Origin: Bacillus sp. AFS088145
Lineage (GTDB): Bacteria; Bacillota; Bacilli; Bacillales; Bacillaceae_G
Assembly (NCBI RefSeq): GCF_002564465.1
Contig: NZ_NUUX01000012.1
Location: 1 to 44,923, forward strand
DNA: 44,923 nt
Direction of reading: 5' to 3'
The notes under the pieces: model-generated
What the model saw: only the letters and a program-made list of their open reading frames with translations
Told to the model about the DNA's origin: nothing
Database searches by the model: none
Shown here: in pieces, positions 7,784 through 15,900 of the stretch
How the letters are laid out: each line of letters opens with the position of its first letter
Position numbering within the stretch: position 1 is the stretch's first letter
Position numbers and translations under genes: made by a program

Positions 7784-8932
7784 TTAGAATAATGTTCCTG
7801 AAAAAATTAAAAAGCCAAAACAAATAAAGTGAAATGTAATAATTATTGAAAGTATATCAGTAAATTTTGTTCGAGGAATTAATTTCTTTTCTTTATTTTT
7901 CCTTTCAAATAGATCGTAACAAATAATTAAAATAGCATGGTAAATACCATAAACAATGAAATGCAACGCTAATCCATGCCAAAGACCCATTAAAAAAAAT
8001 AAGGTAAAGTAAGATATATACGAAATGACATATCGATTTTTTATTAATTTCTTTTTTTGTAAGAAAAAAACTAGCCTCATATAAACATAATCTCTAAACC
8101 AAAATGACAATGTCATATGCCAACGATTCCAAAAATCTTTAATATTTCTACTTAAAAATGGTTTATTAAAGTTCTGTGGCGTTTGAACACCTAATAAAAA
8201 GCTAATTCCGACTGCAAAAGCACTATACCCTGCAAAATCAAAGAACAAGTAAAAACTATATGCATACATGTATAGAAGCTTTAAGACAAATAGGTCTTCA
8301 TGTAAGTAGACATTTGAAATAATATACAAATTGATAGCATGAGCAATAATATACTTATAAAGAAACCCTCTAAAAATTAAGTTGATACCATTAAATAAAA
8401 ACTTCTTATATTCTTCAGCTTCAAAGCTATTCTTGAAATCCTTCTCAAATCTACGATATCGATCAATCGGACCAGACGTAAAAGTTGGGAAGAATAAAAA
8501 GAACTGTAGAAACTCAAATACTGTTAACGATTTGATTAATCCATCCCTTATTTCGATTAGTAATTGGATTGATTTGAAAGTTACATAGGAAATACCCAAA
8601 AATCCAATTATTGAATTTGGAATAAAAAGTGGCTGAACCTTAGTTAAAACTAACGGAAATAACGTTAATACTATTAAAAAATAAAAAACACGAGGATTAT
8701 TGTATTTCTCACGATATTTTCTATAGTTAATGACCAATACTGATTGGAAAATAGTAAAACATATAAAAAATAACAACTGTTTTATATCGTCTTTAAAAAT
8801 AAGTAAAATAAGTGTCCAGCCAACAAGCGTGTTGTAAAATGTTATCTTTTTTCCTCTTAACCCATAAATAACAATTGGTAAGAATAATAACATCAATAAT
8901 AAAAAATATAGTAAATTTGCGTATGGTGTCAT
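7784..8932 (-). CDS. dltB: MBOAT-family D-alanyl transferase DltB
   Basis: 382 residues, about 11 membrane segments. The MBOAT signature GLWHGLALHFIVYG contains the invariant His (His319), and the NRWHMTLSFWFRDYVY and FDFAGYSAFAVG segments are typical of DltB. It forms the membrane tunnel through which the D-alanyl group from DltC reaches the outer face. AGAGGT lies before the ATG; dltX ends 32 bp upstream and dltD follows, so the three are one operon. Confidence 0.95.
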   Translation of the reverse strand: MTPYANLLYFLLLMLLFLPIVIYGLRGKKITFYNTLVGWTLILLIFKDDIKQLLFFICFTIFQSVLVINYRKYREKYNNPRVFYFLIVLTLFPLVLTKVQPLFIPNSIIGFLGISYVTFKSIQLLIEIRDGLIKSLTVFEFLQFFLFFPTFTSGPIDRYRRFEKDFKNSFEAEEYKKFLFNGINLIFRGFLYKYIIAHAINLYIISNVYLHEDLFVLKLLYMYAYSFYLFFDFAGYSAFAVGISFLLGVQTPQNFNKPFLSRNIKDFWNRWHMTLSFWFRDYVYMRLVFFLQKKKLIKNRYVISYISYFTLFFLMGLWHGLALHFIVYGIYHAILIICYDLFERKNKEKKLIPRTKFTDILSIIITFHFICFGFLIFSGTLF

Positions 8933-8964
8933 TTGAATACCTCTATAAATATTAGTTAATAAAA

Positions 8965-9120
8965 TTAAAATTCATTATAAATAAATGTAGATGAGCCAGA
9001 GGAATTACAAATGTAAAAATAGATTAGCAATATGATGATCATCAAATAATAACTAGTTTTTAAAAACCATTGAAAAATCATTGCATTTTTATAAACTAGA
9101 TTTGTTTTCTTTTCTTTCAT
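8965..9120 (-). CDS. dltX: Teichoic acid D-Ala incorporation-associated protein DltX
   Basis: A 51-residue protein: basic N-terminus (MKEKKTN), one membrane helix (YLMIIILLIYFYI) and the hallmark C-terminal motif FIYNEF. DltX is a short membrane peptide found in front of dlt operons, and its C-terminal motif is thought to interact with DltB/DltD. GGGAG lies 8 bases before the ATG. It is the first gene of dltX-dltB-dltD here, whereas it usually precedes dltA, which is missing. Confidence 0.9.
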   Translation of the reverse strand: MKEKKTNLVYKNAMIFQWFLKTSYYLMIIILLIYFYICNSSGSSTFIYNEF

Positions 9121-9467
9121 AGTTAATTCTCCCTTTAATTTCTAAGTTTAAAATTGAATGTTTAATTTGTTTATGAGTACGTGAAATGTATAGCATTGCT
9201 ATATAATAGCACAGTAAAAAAGCAAAAAAGATTAATTTTTTTTAATCAATTTCACTATAATTTAATGATTGGCTGTAAAATTCATTATTGTTTATTTTCA
9301 GGCATTTTTTTGATATGTATAAGTGTTTAAAAATTAAATTGTTTTAATCAAATTTAAAGTGAATATTCATAATAGAATCTGCGAAATTTAATTTACGAAA
9401 TATATAATGATCCCATAATAAGCTTTATAAATTGTGTAACAAAAAGAAGGGTGGATCATTAAAAATA
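9121..9467. other. Intergenic region, divergent promoters of dltX
   Basis: Very AT-rich, with no open frame of note. The promoter for dltXBD must lie here; a TATTATATAG-like -10 on the minus strand near 9200 is the best candidate but has no good -35. Confidence 0.35.
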
Positions 9468-9611
9468 ATGCAGCAACCAAAAATACTTGTAGTTACTTCT
9501 AGTTTCGGAAATAGTGATAGTAAGTGGCATACCCATAGAGACGAATTTAGAAAAATTGAAAGGAGTAAATTTATATTGGACGAGCACCAAACAAATATAA
9601 TCGAATATTAG
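9468..9611 (+). CDS. Short open frame, possible glycosyltransferase N-terminal remnant
   Basis: 47 codons starting MQQPKILVVTSSFGN. The first 15 residues look like the start of processive diacylglycerol glucosyltransferases (UgtP type), which begin with RVLILTANYGNGH, but the GNGH motif is absent (GNSDS here) and the rest has no similarity that I recognise. GAAGGGTGG lies about 20 bases upstream, too far to be a good RBS. It may be a decayed gene start or chance; a strong terminator follows at 9646. Confidence 0.25.
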   Translation: MQQPKILVVTSSFGNSDSKWHTHRDEFRKIERSKFILDEHQTNIIEY

Positions 9612-9645
9612 TTGTTGCTGATTGAAGGAATATCATAATATTAAG

Positions 9646-9688
9646 CAAACAAAAAAGAGAGAGTAATGGTACTCTCTCTTTTTTGTTT
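9646..9688. terminator. Strong bidirectional terminator
   Basis: AACAAAAAAGAGAGAGTA pairs perfectly with its complement around ATGG, giving A- and T-tracts on both strands. It lies downstream of the minus-strand PAP2 gene and of the short plus-strand frame. Confidence 0.9.
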
Positions 9689-9761
9689 ATTTAATGAAAG
9701 GCTTTTCTCATCAATCCGAACAAATATAAAATTCCTTATTTTACTATAAGTAATAAAACCT

Positions 9762-10418
9762 TCAAGCGCATTGTTTTCGTTCATATTGCTTTTCTTTATA
9801 ACGCTGATAATACCAAATTGCAGTACTAATCCAAAATCCTCCAGTAAAGTAGCCAGCAATTACATCGCTTGGAAAATGAACACCTAAATAAATTCTGCTT
9901 ATGCCAATTAAAAGAATCATTATTAAACTTGTTATTATCAAAAGAGAACGCCCAGATTTTGTACTAATATTTCTCCACAATATAAATGTTAAGATTCCAT
10001 AAACTGTCATTGCGTTAGTTGCATGCCCACTTGGAAAACTATATCCACTTATTTCAATTAAACGGTGTAAATCAGGTCTCGCCCTATGAAAAAAGAGTTT
10101 TAATAAAACACATAGAATATTTGAGCCAATAAGAGCAGCAATAAATAATATTAACTCAGAACGGTGATTTAAAACTTTATAAAGAAAATATAGAATACTA
10201 ATAGAAAGTAAAATAATAAATACGCTTGAACCTAAAAAAGTTATTATTTTCATTAAAGATGTTATGACCGGTGATTCAAGTCCTTGTATAAAGTTAATAA
10301 CTGTACTATCAAAATGATATATACTATGATTGCTCACTAGTAATGCCATGAGTCCGAAACCAAAAAGTGACAAAAGACTTATTAAAAAAGCAATGGACAA
10401 AGAATACTTTAAATTCAT
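9762..10418 (-). CDS. PAP2-family membrane phosphatase
   Basis: 218 residues and about six membrane helices. All three parts of the PAP2 phosphatase signature are present: K107-x6-RP (KLFFHRARP), PSGH (129-132) and SR-x5-H-x3-D (SRIYLGVHFPSD, 174-185), supplying the catalytic histidines and phosphate-binding residues. The family acts on lipid phosphates such as undecaprenyl pyrophosphate or phosphatidylglycerol phosphate at the membrane; the substrate here is unknown. It is monocistronic, with its own terminator at 9646. Confidence 0.9.
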   Translation of the reverse strand: MNLKYSLSIAFLISLLSLFGFGLMALLVSNHSIYHFDSTVINFIQGLESPVITSLMKIITFLGSSVFIILLSISILYFLYKVLNHRSELILFIAALIGSNILCVLLKLFFHRARPDLHRLIEISGYSFPSGHATNAMTVYGILTFILWRNISTKSGRSLLIITSLIMILLIGISRIYLGVHFPSDVIAGYFTGGFWISTAIWYYQRYKEKQYERKQCA

Positions 10419-10765
10419 TTAAAAATACCTCAAATTTACAAAGTTGTTATTGAATTTTACTAGCAAACAATTAAATCATATTCTTTTAGAGTTAAGATAC
10501 TATCATTTCCATACCGTCTCACTTATATGTCTTAATTTTACTTTTTCATTGATTTTAAATATATAAATGTCTAAATGGTACGTTTGTTTGGAAATGTCTT
10601 ATATTGTTGTATGAGACGAAGTATTTCAAGTAGTAATAAATTTAAAAATAACCATGCTGCTCCATATGTGTATCCTGCTATAATGAGAAAGAATAAAATA
10701 ATAAAATGTATGATTTGTACTACTCAAAAAATAAATCTAAATATCTCTATTTAATTCATTTTCAA
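10419..10765. other. Intergenic region between PAP2 and ROK genes
   Basis: No gene that I can support. It carries the divergent promoters; only the ROK promoter just downstream can be recognised. Confidence 0.35.
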
Positions 10766-10794
10766 TTGTTTAAATAAAGAGTATATGGTAAATT
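10766..10794 (+). promoter_or_regulatory. Sigma-A-type promoter of the ROK gene
   Basis: TTGTTT and TAAATT separated by 17 bp. The expected start of transcription falls at about 10801, so the palindrome at 10805 lies just behind it and could block elongation or clearance. Confidence 0.55.
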
Positions 10795-10804
10795 AAGGTC
10801 ATTA

Positions 10805-10828
10805 ACTTATTAAAGATGTTTAATAAGT
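10805..10828. promoter_or_regulatory. ROK operator 1 (autoregulation site)
   Basis: A perfect 10-bp inverted repeat, arms ACTTATTAAA and TTTAATAAGT with centre GATG (11 bp with flanks). It lies between the promoter and the GTG start and matches three sites ahead of the MFS gene. Confidence 0.75.
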
Positions 10829-10848
10829 TTTTAAAGGTGGTGAATTTA

Positions 10849-11871
10849 GTGAATGAATTTTTAGCAACTCCAAGCAATATGAAGAAAATGGTTCTTCGCG
10901 GTATTCGTACAACGCTCTTAAAATTAGGCAGTGCAACTAAAGTTGAATTAAGTCAAAGGTTAGAAATTAGTTTTCCGACAATTAGTAAGTTTCTAACAGA
11001 AATGGAAAAAAAAGGAGAAGTTCTTTTAGTCGGATTAGACCATTCTAGTGGCGGAAGAAGGGCAAAAAGATATTCTTACAATCCTGAACATATGTTAGGT
11101 TTAGTAATATTTTTAGAGGGAACTGAAACGAACTATATCATTTTAAATTGTGTTGGTGAAATTAAAGAACAAGGCAAAGCGCCGAGTGCATTAATAGATA
11201 ATAGTTTGCACTTTTTAACGATGACTATTGAAAATATCATAACTAAATATCCAAAAATCAGTTCAATGTCGATTGGAGTTCCAGCGGCGGTTGATAATGG
11301 AAAAATCATTTATATTCCAGGATACGAACAGTTTCAAAACATTAATTTAAAAGAATATTATGAAGAAAATTTTTCGATTCCTGTCATAGTAGAGAACGAT
11401 ATGAATGCAGCTGTTTTAGGGTTTCACAATAATAGAGGATTAAAAGATAAACAATCCCTTGTTTATTTGTATTCAGGTCAAAACGGTCCGGGTGCGGGAA
11501 TTATGGTAAACGGTGATGTGGTAAGAGGAAGTACATTCTTCTCAGGTGAGGTTTCATTTGTACCTCAATATGATAAAAGAAATTTTGGGCAGGCATTAGA
11601 AAATAGAAGAGGACTTAAAAACCTAAAAATAAGTGAGGACTATGAAATTGATGCAATCAGCAGATTAGTTGCCTCATTTGTAGCCATCATTAACCCTCAT
11701 ATCATCATTTTTTGTAAGAATGAAGTTGAAAACGTAATACTAGAAAAAATTAGGATTGCTAGTTCAAATTATATTCCATCCGAACATCTTCCAGTGCTTA
11801 CAACGAGTGATTGGAAACAAGATTATTTATTTGGATTACAAAGTCTTTGTCTTAAACTTATGATCGATTGA
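10849..11871 (+). CDS. ROK-family transcriptional repressor
   Basis: 340 residues from a GTG start at 10849, preferred because AAAGGTGG lies 8 bases upstream; the upstream in-frame ATG (10816) lies inside the operator. The N-terminal winged helix (ATKVELSQRLEISFPTISKFLTEMEKKG) is followed by the SSGGRRAKRY turn typical of ROK/NagC/XylR regulators and a sugar-kinase-like domain with SIGVPAAVDNG and VENDMNAAVLG. The zinc motif H...CxCGxxGC of most ROK proteins is missing: the text runs SGEVSFVPQYDKRNFGQ. It probably represses itself and the MFS gene through the shared 24-bp palindromes; the inducer is unknown. Confidence 0.88.
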   Translation: MNEFLATPSNMKKMVLRGIRTTLLKLGSATKVELSQRLEISFPTISKFLTEMEKKGEVLLVGLDHSSGGRRAKRYSYNPEHMLGLVIFLEGTETNYIILNCVGEIKEQGKAPSALIDNSLHFLTMTIENIITKYPKISSMSIGVPAAVDNGKIIYIPGYEQFQNINLKEYYEENFSIPVIVENDMNAAVLGFHNNRGLKDKQSLVYLYSGQNGPGAGIMVNGDVVRGSTFFSGEVSFVPQYDKRNFGQALENRRGLKNLKISEDYEIDAISRLVASFVAIINPHIIIFCKNEVENVILEKIRIASSNYIPSEHLPVLTTSDWKQDYLFGLQSLCLKLMID

Positions 11872-11955
11872 ATATTTAAAAGGTAGTTATATAAGGTGGT
11901 GAGTCTCATTTAATACTTGAAAATTAGATAAAATAATATCGAGGAGTAAAAATAA

Positions 11956-12336
11956 ATGAAAGTTGAACATGTTGCTATATGGGTTAAGGATTTGGAAGGT
12001 ATGAAGGAGTTTTACGAAACTTTTTTTAATTGTAAGTCAAACAATAAATATTATAATAGCGAAAAGAAATTTGAATCTTATTTTCTTACTTTTGAATCTG
12101 GCGCACGGTTAGAGATTATGCGTAAAGAGGGGATTGTTAATACGAATACCGATGATCAAATTGGTTGGGCTCATATTGCAATCTCCTTGGGAAGTGAAGA
12201 TGCCGTCAATCAGATGAGTGCCAAATTTAAAAATAGCGGTTATCCTCTTATTAATGGTCCTCGTATGACTGGTGATGGGTACTATGAGAGTGTTATAAAA
12301 GATCCTGAAGGAAATCTTATCGAGTTGACTGTTTAA
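11956..12336 (+). CDS. VOC-family (glyoxalase/dioxygenase fold) protein
   Basis: 126 residues made of two beta-alpha-beta-beta-beta modules. Metal-ligand positions are visible: MKVEHVAIWV (His5), ARLEIM (Glu), WAHIAISL (His) and GNLIELTV (Glu near the C-terminus), as in glyoxalase I-type proteins. GAGGAG precedes the ATG. It lies 84 bp after the ROK gene without a terminator between them, so it is likely co-transcribed. Members either isomerise or open small toxic molecules or sequester antibiotics; the substrate is unknown, but it may match the cargo of the MFS transporter that follows. Confidence 0.85.
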   Translation: MKVEHVAIWVKDLEGMKEFYETFFNCKSNNKYYNSEKKFESYFLTFESGARLEIMRKEGIVNTNTDDQIGWAHIAISLGSEDAVNQMSAKFKNSGYPLINGPRMTGDGYYESVIKDPEGNLIELTV

Positions 12337-12341
12337 CTTAT

Positions 12342-12365
12342 ACTTATTAAAGGTGTTAAATAAGT
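12342..12365. promoter_or_regulatory. ROK operator 2
   Basis: Arms ACTTATTAAA and TTAAATAAGT, centre GGTG; 22 of 24 positions agree with operator 1. It starts 6 bp after the VOC stop codon. Confidence 0.7.
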
Positions 12366-12377
12366 ATTTGATTTTGC

Positions 12378-12401
12378 ACTTTTTAAATAAGTTAAATAAG
12401 T
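12378..12401. promoter_or_regulatory. ROK operator 3
   Basis: Arms ACTTTTTAAA and TTAAATAAGT, centre TAAG. Its centre is 36 bp from that of operator 2. Confidence 0.65.
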
Positions 12402-12414
12402 TTGCTTTTTTCAC

Positions 12415-12438
12415 ACTTTTTAAATGCGTTTAAAAAGT
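12415..12438. promoter_or_regulatory. ROK operator 4
   Basis: A perfect repeat with arms ACTTTTTAAA and TTTAAAAAGT, centre TGCG. Its centre is 37 bp from that of operator 3 and 30 bp before the MFS start. Confidence 0.65.
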
Positions 12439-12467
12439 TTTGTAACACTATAACTAGGAGGTTAAGT

Positions 12468-13697
12468 ATGGATATTTCTTTAAATAGTCGCCAAATTAAA
12501 TTATGGCGGGTCGCCATTTATTTCATTTTTGCACTGACCGGATTTGCATTCGCATCATGGGTATCTCGCACGCCTGCAATTAGGGATGCTCTTGGTTCAA
12601 CAACAGCAGAGATGGGTGTAATCATATTTGGGCTTTCCGTAGGATCGATAATCGGATTGACAAGTGCCAGTATGCTTATTGCTCAAAGAGGCGGACGATT
12701 TGTCATGGTTTTTGGGCTTTCTGTAGTTTCTATTGGACTTTTAATAGTTGGAATCAGTGGTTCATGGCTAACAAATAATATTATGGTATTTTTAGGGCTT
12801 GTCATTTTTGGTTTCGGCCAAGGAATATGCGATGTAGCGATGAATGTTGAAGGAACCGCAGTTGAGAAAGCTGCTAAAAAGTCTCTCTTAACCGGTTTTC
12901 ATGCTACGTTCAGTTTGGGTACGCTTCTTGGAGCATTAGTTGGTTCGACAATGACTAAGTCAGGAATCTCTGTACCTATTCACTTGTCACTGACATCCTT
13001 AGTTATCGTTGTGACTGTTTTATATTTATACCGTTTCATACCTGCCAACTCAGGTAAAGAATTTGCTGGTGACGCTGTTAAGGTAAACAGAACCAAGGAA
13101 TATATGTCTGTATGGAAAGAGCGACGTACAGTAATGATTGGTATCATTGTACTTGGAATGGCTTTCGTTGAAGGCTCTGCTAATGACTGGCTACCCCTTA
13201 TTATGGTTGATGGCTACAATGTTACGCCAGCTATGGGCTCCATTGCATATGGCATTTTTGTCGGTTCAATGACTTTTGGCCGTGCAATAGGTGATAAAAT
13301 ATTAGACCGTTTCGGTCGAGTTATCATTTTGCGTGCATCAGCAATTTTGGCTGTTGTAGGACTGATTATTGTTATAATGAGCCACAGTTTCGAGGTAGCA
13401 ACGATTGGTATTGTTTTTTGGGGACTTGGAGCAGCATTTGGTTTTCCAGTTGGACTGTTCGCTGCAGGAGACGATCCTCATAGAGTAGCTGCAAGGGTAA
13501 GTGCAGTATCAACGGCTGGTTACCTAGCATTCCTAGTAGGACCACCATTTTTAGGAATTATCGGTGAACATATAGGGTTACTTCGTGCTTTAATTTTCGT
13601 ACTTATTGCTGTAACGATCTCCGGGCTACTTTCAAAAGCTGCGAAACCGATTGTGAAACAAAATAATTTGGAGATGGATATGGAAGTACCTAATTGA
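12468..13697 (+). CDS. MFS transporter (YbjJ-like)
   Basis: 409 residues from the ATG at 12468, which has AGGAGG 6 bases upstream; a longer frame from 12402 would run through operators 3 and 4 and is rejected. About 12 membrane helices are visible. Motifs include FASWVSRTPAIRDALG in helix 1, GFGQGICDVAMNVEGTAVEK around helix 4 (typical of the YbjJ/FucP-like MFS group) and FGRAIGDKILDRFGR between helices 8 and 9. Some relatives move sugars or drugs. Its control by the ROK operators and the VOC gene upstream suggest a pathway for one specific small molecule. Confidence 0.88.
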   Translation: MDISLNSRQIKLWRVAIYFIFALTGFAFASWVSRTPAIRDALGSTTAEMGVIIFGLSVGSIIGLTSASMLIAQRGGRFVMVFGLSVVSIGLLIVGISGSWLTNNIMVFLGLVIFGFGQGICDVAMNVEGTAVEKAAKKSLLTGFHATFSLGTLLGALVGSTMTKSGISVPIHLSLTSLVIVVTVLYLYRFIPANSGKEFAGDAVKVNRTKEYMSVWKERRTVMIGIIVLGMAFVEGSANDWLPLIMVDGYNVTPAMGSIAYGIFVGSMTFGRAIGDKILDRFGRVIILRASAILAVVGLIIVIMSHSFEVATIGIVFWGLGAAFGFPVGLFAAGDDPHRVAARVSAVSTAGYLAFLVGPPFLGIIGEHIGLLRALIFVLIAVTISGLLSKAAKPIVKQNNLEMDMEVPN

Positions 13698-13782
13698 CCG
13701 TTTAATGAAAATTTGTATATCCATTTTTTATAGGCTATAATACTTTAAACCATTTCTTTACCTGAGCTCCACGTTTAAATTT

Positions 13783-13818
13783 CCCTCTATTCTCATATGA
13801 ATAGGGGGTTTTTATTTT
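13783..13818 (+). terminator. Terminator downstream of the MFS gene
   Basis: CCCTCTATTC pairs with GAATAGGGGG (one G-T) across a 6-base loop, followed by TTTTTATTTTTA. It lies within the duplicated csp module; the second copy has a similar hairpin at about 15977-16012. Confidence 0.7.
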
Positions 13819-13826
13819 TATTAGAT

Positions 13827-13866
13827 AAAAAAAAAGTCTGATTCTACTAGTAGAATCAGACTTTTT
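13827..13866. terminator. csp copy A terminator
   Basis: AAAAAGTCTGATTCTA and its perfect complement around CTAG, with A- and T-tracts. It lies 11 bp after the csp stop codon on the minus strand. Confidence 0.9.
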
Positions 13867-13877
13867 AATTTTTTTAA

Positions 13878-14090
<213 letters not shown>

Positions 14091-14357
14091 CTAGTGCGCT
14101 TTACACACGTTGTAATAAATCAATCTTAACATGAAATGCAAAGATAATCAAATTCACCTAAATATTGGTGAAATTACATATTTTTTATGATCTATTTTTA
14201 CTTAATTCTTAGTCATTAATTTTAAAATAAAAACGCTAACTAAAAAATTCATTTACCTATTGACATGACTGAATTATTATTGGTAAAATATTTATTTTGA
14301 CAAAAATATAATAAATGTTATGCTTAATAGGTTCATAATTAAATGGGGGTGTAGATA

Positions 14358-14825
14358 ATGTTTGAAGTTGGTGATAACATCTTTTATCCAATGCAAGGAG
14401 CAGGTGTAATCGATTCCATTCAAGAAAAAGAAGTACAAGGTGAAATACAGCAGTATTTTATTATAAGATTACTAATTAAAAAGATGGAAGTAATGATTCC
14501 AATTTCAAAAATGAGTAATTCAAGAATTCGAATGGTCGTTGATTCAAATACACTCGACAATATATTAATAAATTTTCATAATGGAGAATCTGATCGTTCT
14601 CTATCATACAAACAAAGATTTAAGCTAAATACTGAGAAAATGAAAACAGGTAATATTGAAGAAGGCGCAGAAGTAGTACGTGATTTAATGCGGATAGATA
14701 AAGAAAAATCTCTTAATTCAAGTGAAAAACAAATGTTAGGTAACGCAAGTAAAATTTTTATAAGCGAACTTGAATTAGTTAAAGGGTTATCAGAAAGTCA
14801 AGCCAAAGAACTATTATTCGGGTAA
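14358..14825 (+). CDS. CarD/CdnL-type transcription factor
   Basis: 155 residues. The N-terminal Tudor-like RNA polymerase-interacting domain begins MFEVGDNIFYPMQGAGVIDSI, the signature of CarD/CdnL and the TRCF RID domain, and is followed by a helical DNA-binding domain (SLSYKQRFKLNTEKMKTGN, then LMRIDKEKSLNSSEKQML). Such proteins bind the polymerase beta subunit and stabilise open complexes. GGGGGTG precedes the ATG. It stands alone between the two csp copies. Confidence 0.88.
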   Translation: MFEVGDNIFYPMQGAGVIDSIQEKEVQGEIQQYFIIRLLIKKMEVMIPISKMSNSRIRMVVDSNTLDNILINFHNGESDRSLSYKQRFKLNTEKMKTGNIEEGAEVVRDLMRIDKEKSLNSSEKQMLGNASKIFISELELVKGLSESQAKELLFG

Positions 14826-15050
14826 AAAATCTTTATTTCAACTTACAAAGAAAGATTACAGAATTTCAAATTTTCAAATCGTGTATAAAACGATACCCCT
14901 TATTTAAGACATTAGCCCCGTTCAATCTATGCTAGTGTTCCTACTTTTAAATTCCATTTTGAATATAATGTTGTTAAATTAAAAATTAAACCATTATATA
15001 TTGAATAACTGAAATCGAGGATCTATTTCATATTCAACTTGTTCATCAAC

Positions 15051-15077
15051 AAAAAAGCATCCAATTTATTTGGATGC
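15051..15077 (-). terminator. Terminator overlapping the stop of the small hypothetical gene
   Basis: GCATCCAA pairs with TTGGATGC (5-base loop), with six T on the minus strand. The gene's stop codon lies inside the hairpin. Confidence 0.75.
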
Positions 15078-15278
15078 ATATTTAAGTATTCCGCTTAAAA
15101 AGAGTGAATCTTCTAACAGTGTGCACTCTTTTAGTTTGATTAATCCATCTAGTTCTAGTTCTTTAGCTAGTTTTTCAATCATATTTGTATCATTTTCCAA
15201 GGAATTTTTTATGTCGAATATAAAGAAATTTCCTCTTGTTGCAAGTCGAAGGTTCTTTAATAAATTTTCCTTACTCAT
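15066..15278 (-). CDS. Small hypothetical protein
   Basis: 70 residues (MSKENLLKNLRLATRGNFFIF...), amphipathic helices with a mixed C-terminal half (ELELDGLIKLKECTLLEDSLFLSGIL). The ATG at 15278 has AGGGAG 8 bases upstream. No family recognised; the size and pattern suggest a small alpha/beta or winged-helix-like protein. It has its own terminator, which supports its being a real gene. Confidence 0.55.
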   Translation of the reverse strand: MSKENLLKNLRLATRGNFFIFDIKNSLENDTNMIEKLAKELELDGLIKLKECTLLEDSLFLSGILKYASK

Positions 15279-15383
15279 GTTCACATCTCCCTTCTAAATT
15301 ATATAATTCGACACAGAAGAGGTGTTGTCCTGTAAATTCAATTAAATTACAAATTATTTGTAGGATGATTATTTTATCATTTT

Positions 15384-15455
15384 CCGACAGAAGACTCCTT
15401 CCTCAATTACGTGAAGGTGTGATAACACCAGTAATAGGTGGGAGATGAATGTCGG
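15384..15455 (+). other. Structured end or leader of an IS200/IS605-type element
   Basis: Nested pairing is visible: CCGACA with TGTCGG outside, ACTCC with GGGAG inside, followed by GATGAATGTCGGTTAGG. Similar structured text (GACTCC...GGTGGGAGATGAATG) precedes tnpB genes in Bacillus IS605-group elements. It lies about 100 bp before the tnpB remnant. Confidence 0.4.
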
Positions 15456-15557
15456 TTAGGTGTGCGTATGTCTAAAAGCTTTTTGTTGCCTGCTGGTTAA
15501 AAAGTTTTTACTTACTAACTACGATTAAAAATCAAGCAATGAAGTGAGGTGAAAACA

Positions 15558-15872
15558 ATGCTAGTCAATAAAGCATATAAATTCCGTATCTATCCAACTA
15601 ATGAACAGAAAACTCTAATCGCCAAAACGATTGGATGTAGTCGTTTTGTATTCAATCACTTTTTAGGACAATGGAACGACACAAACAAAGAAACTGGCAA
15701 AGGATTAACGTACAATTCTTGCTCTGCTGAATTAACAAAGTTGAAAAAAGAATTAGTATGGCTCAAAGAAGTTGACAGTATTGCTCTTCAATCCTCACTG
15801 AAAAACCTCGCAGATTTATATTCACGATTCTTCAAAAAACAGAATAACGCACCACACTTGTATTGTGAATAA
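15558..15872 (+). pseudogene. tnpB: IS200/IS605 accessory protein TnpB, N-terminal fragment
   Basis: 104 codons beginning LVNKAYKFRIYPTNEQ, the standard TnpB/OrfB N-terminus, with CSRFVFNHFLGQWNDT and DSIALQSSLKNLADLYSRFFKK as in the family. After KKQNNAP the text changes to HLYCE and stops, so the RuvC-like nuclease domain and zinc ribbon (about 260 residues) are missing. No tnpA is nearby. GAGGTG precedes GTG (15549) and ATG (15558); TnpB proteins usually begin near the ATG. The break lies about 30 bp from the left edge of csp module copy B. Confidence 0.85.
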
Positions 15873-15900
15873 AAATTAACTTAATGAATGTATAAAATGA

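Noticed and set aside
12402-12467. Upstream extension of the MFS gene
   Set aside because: It would translate the ROK operators, and AGGAGG sits in front of the ATG at 12468.
14098-14357. Possible gene between csp copy A and carD
   Set aside because: Only AT-rich leader and promoter sequence; no frame with RBS.
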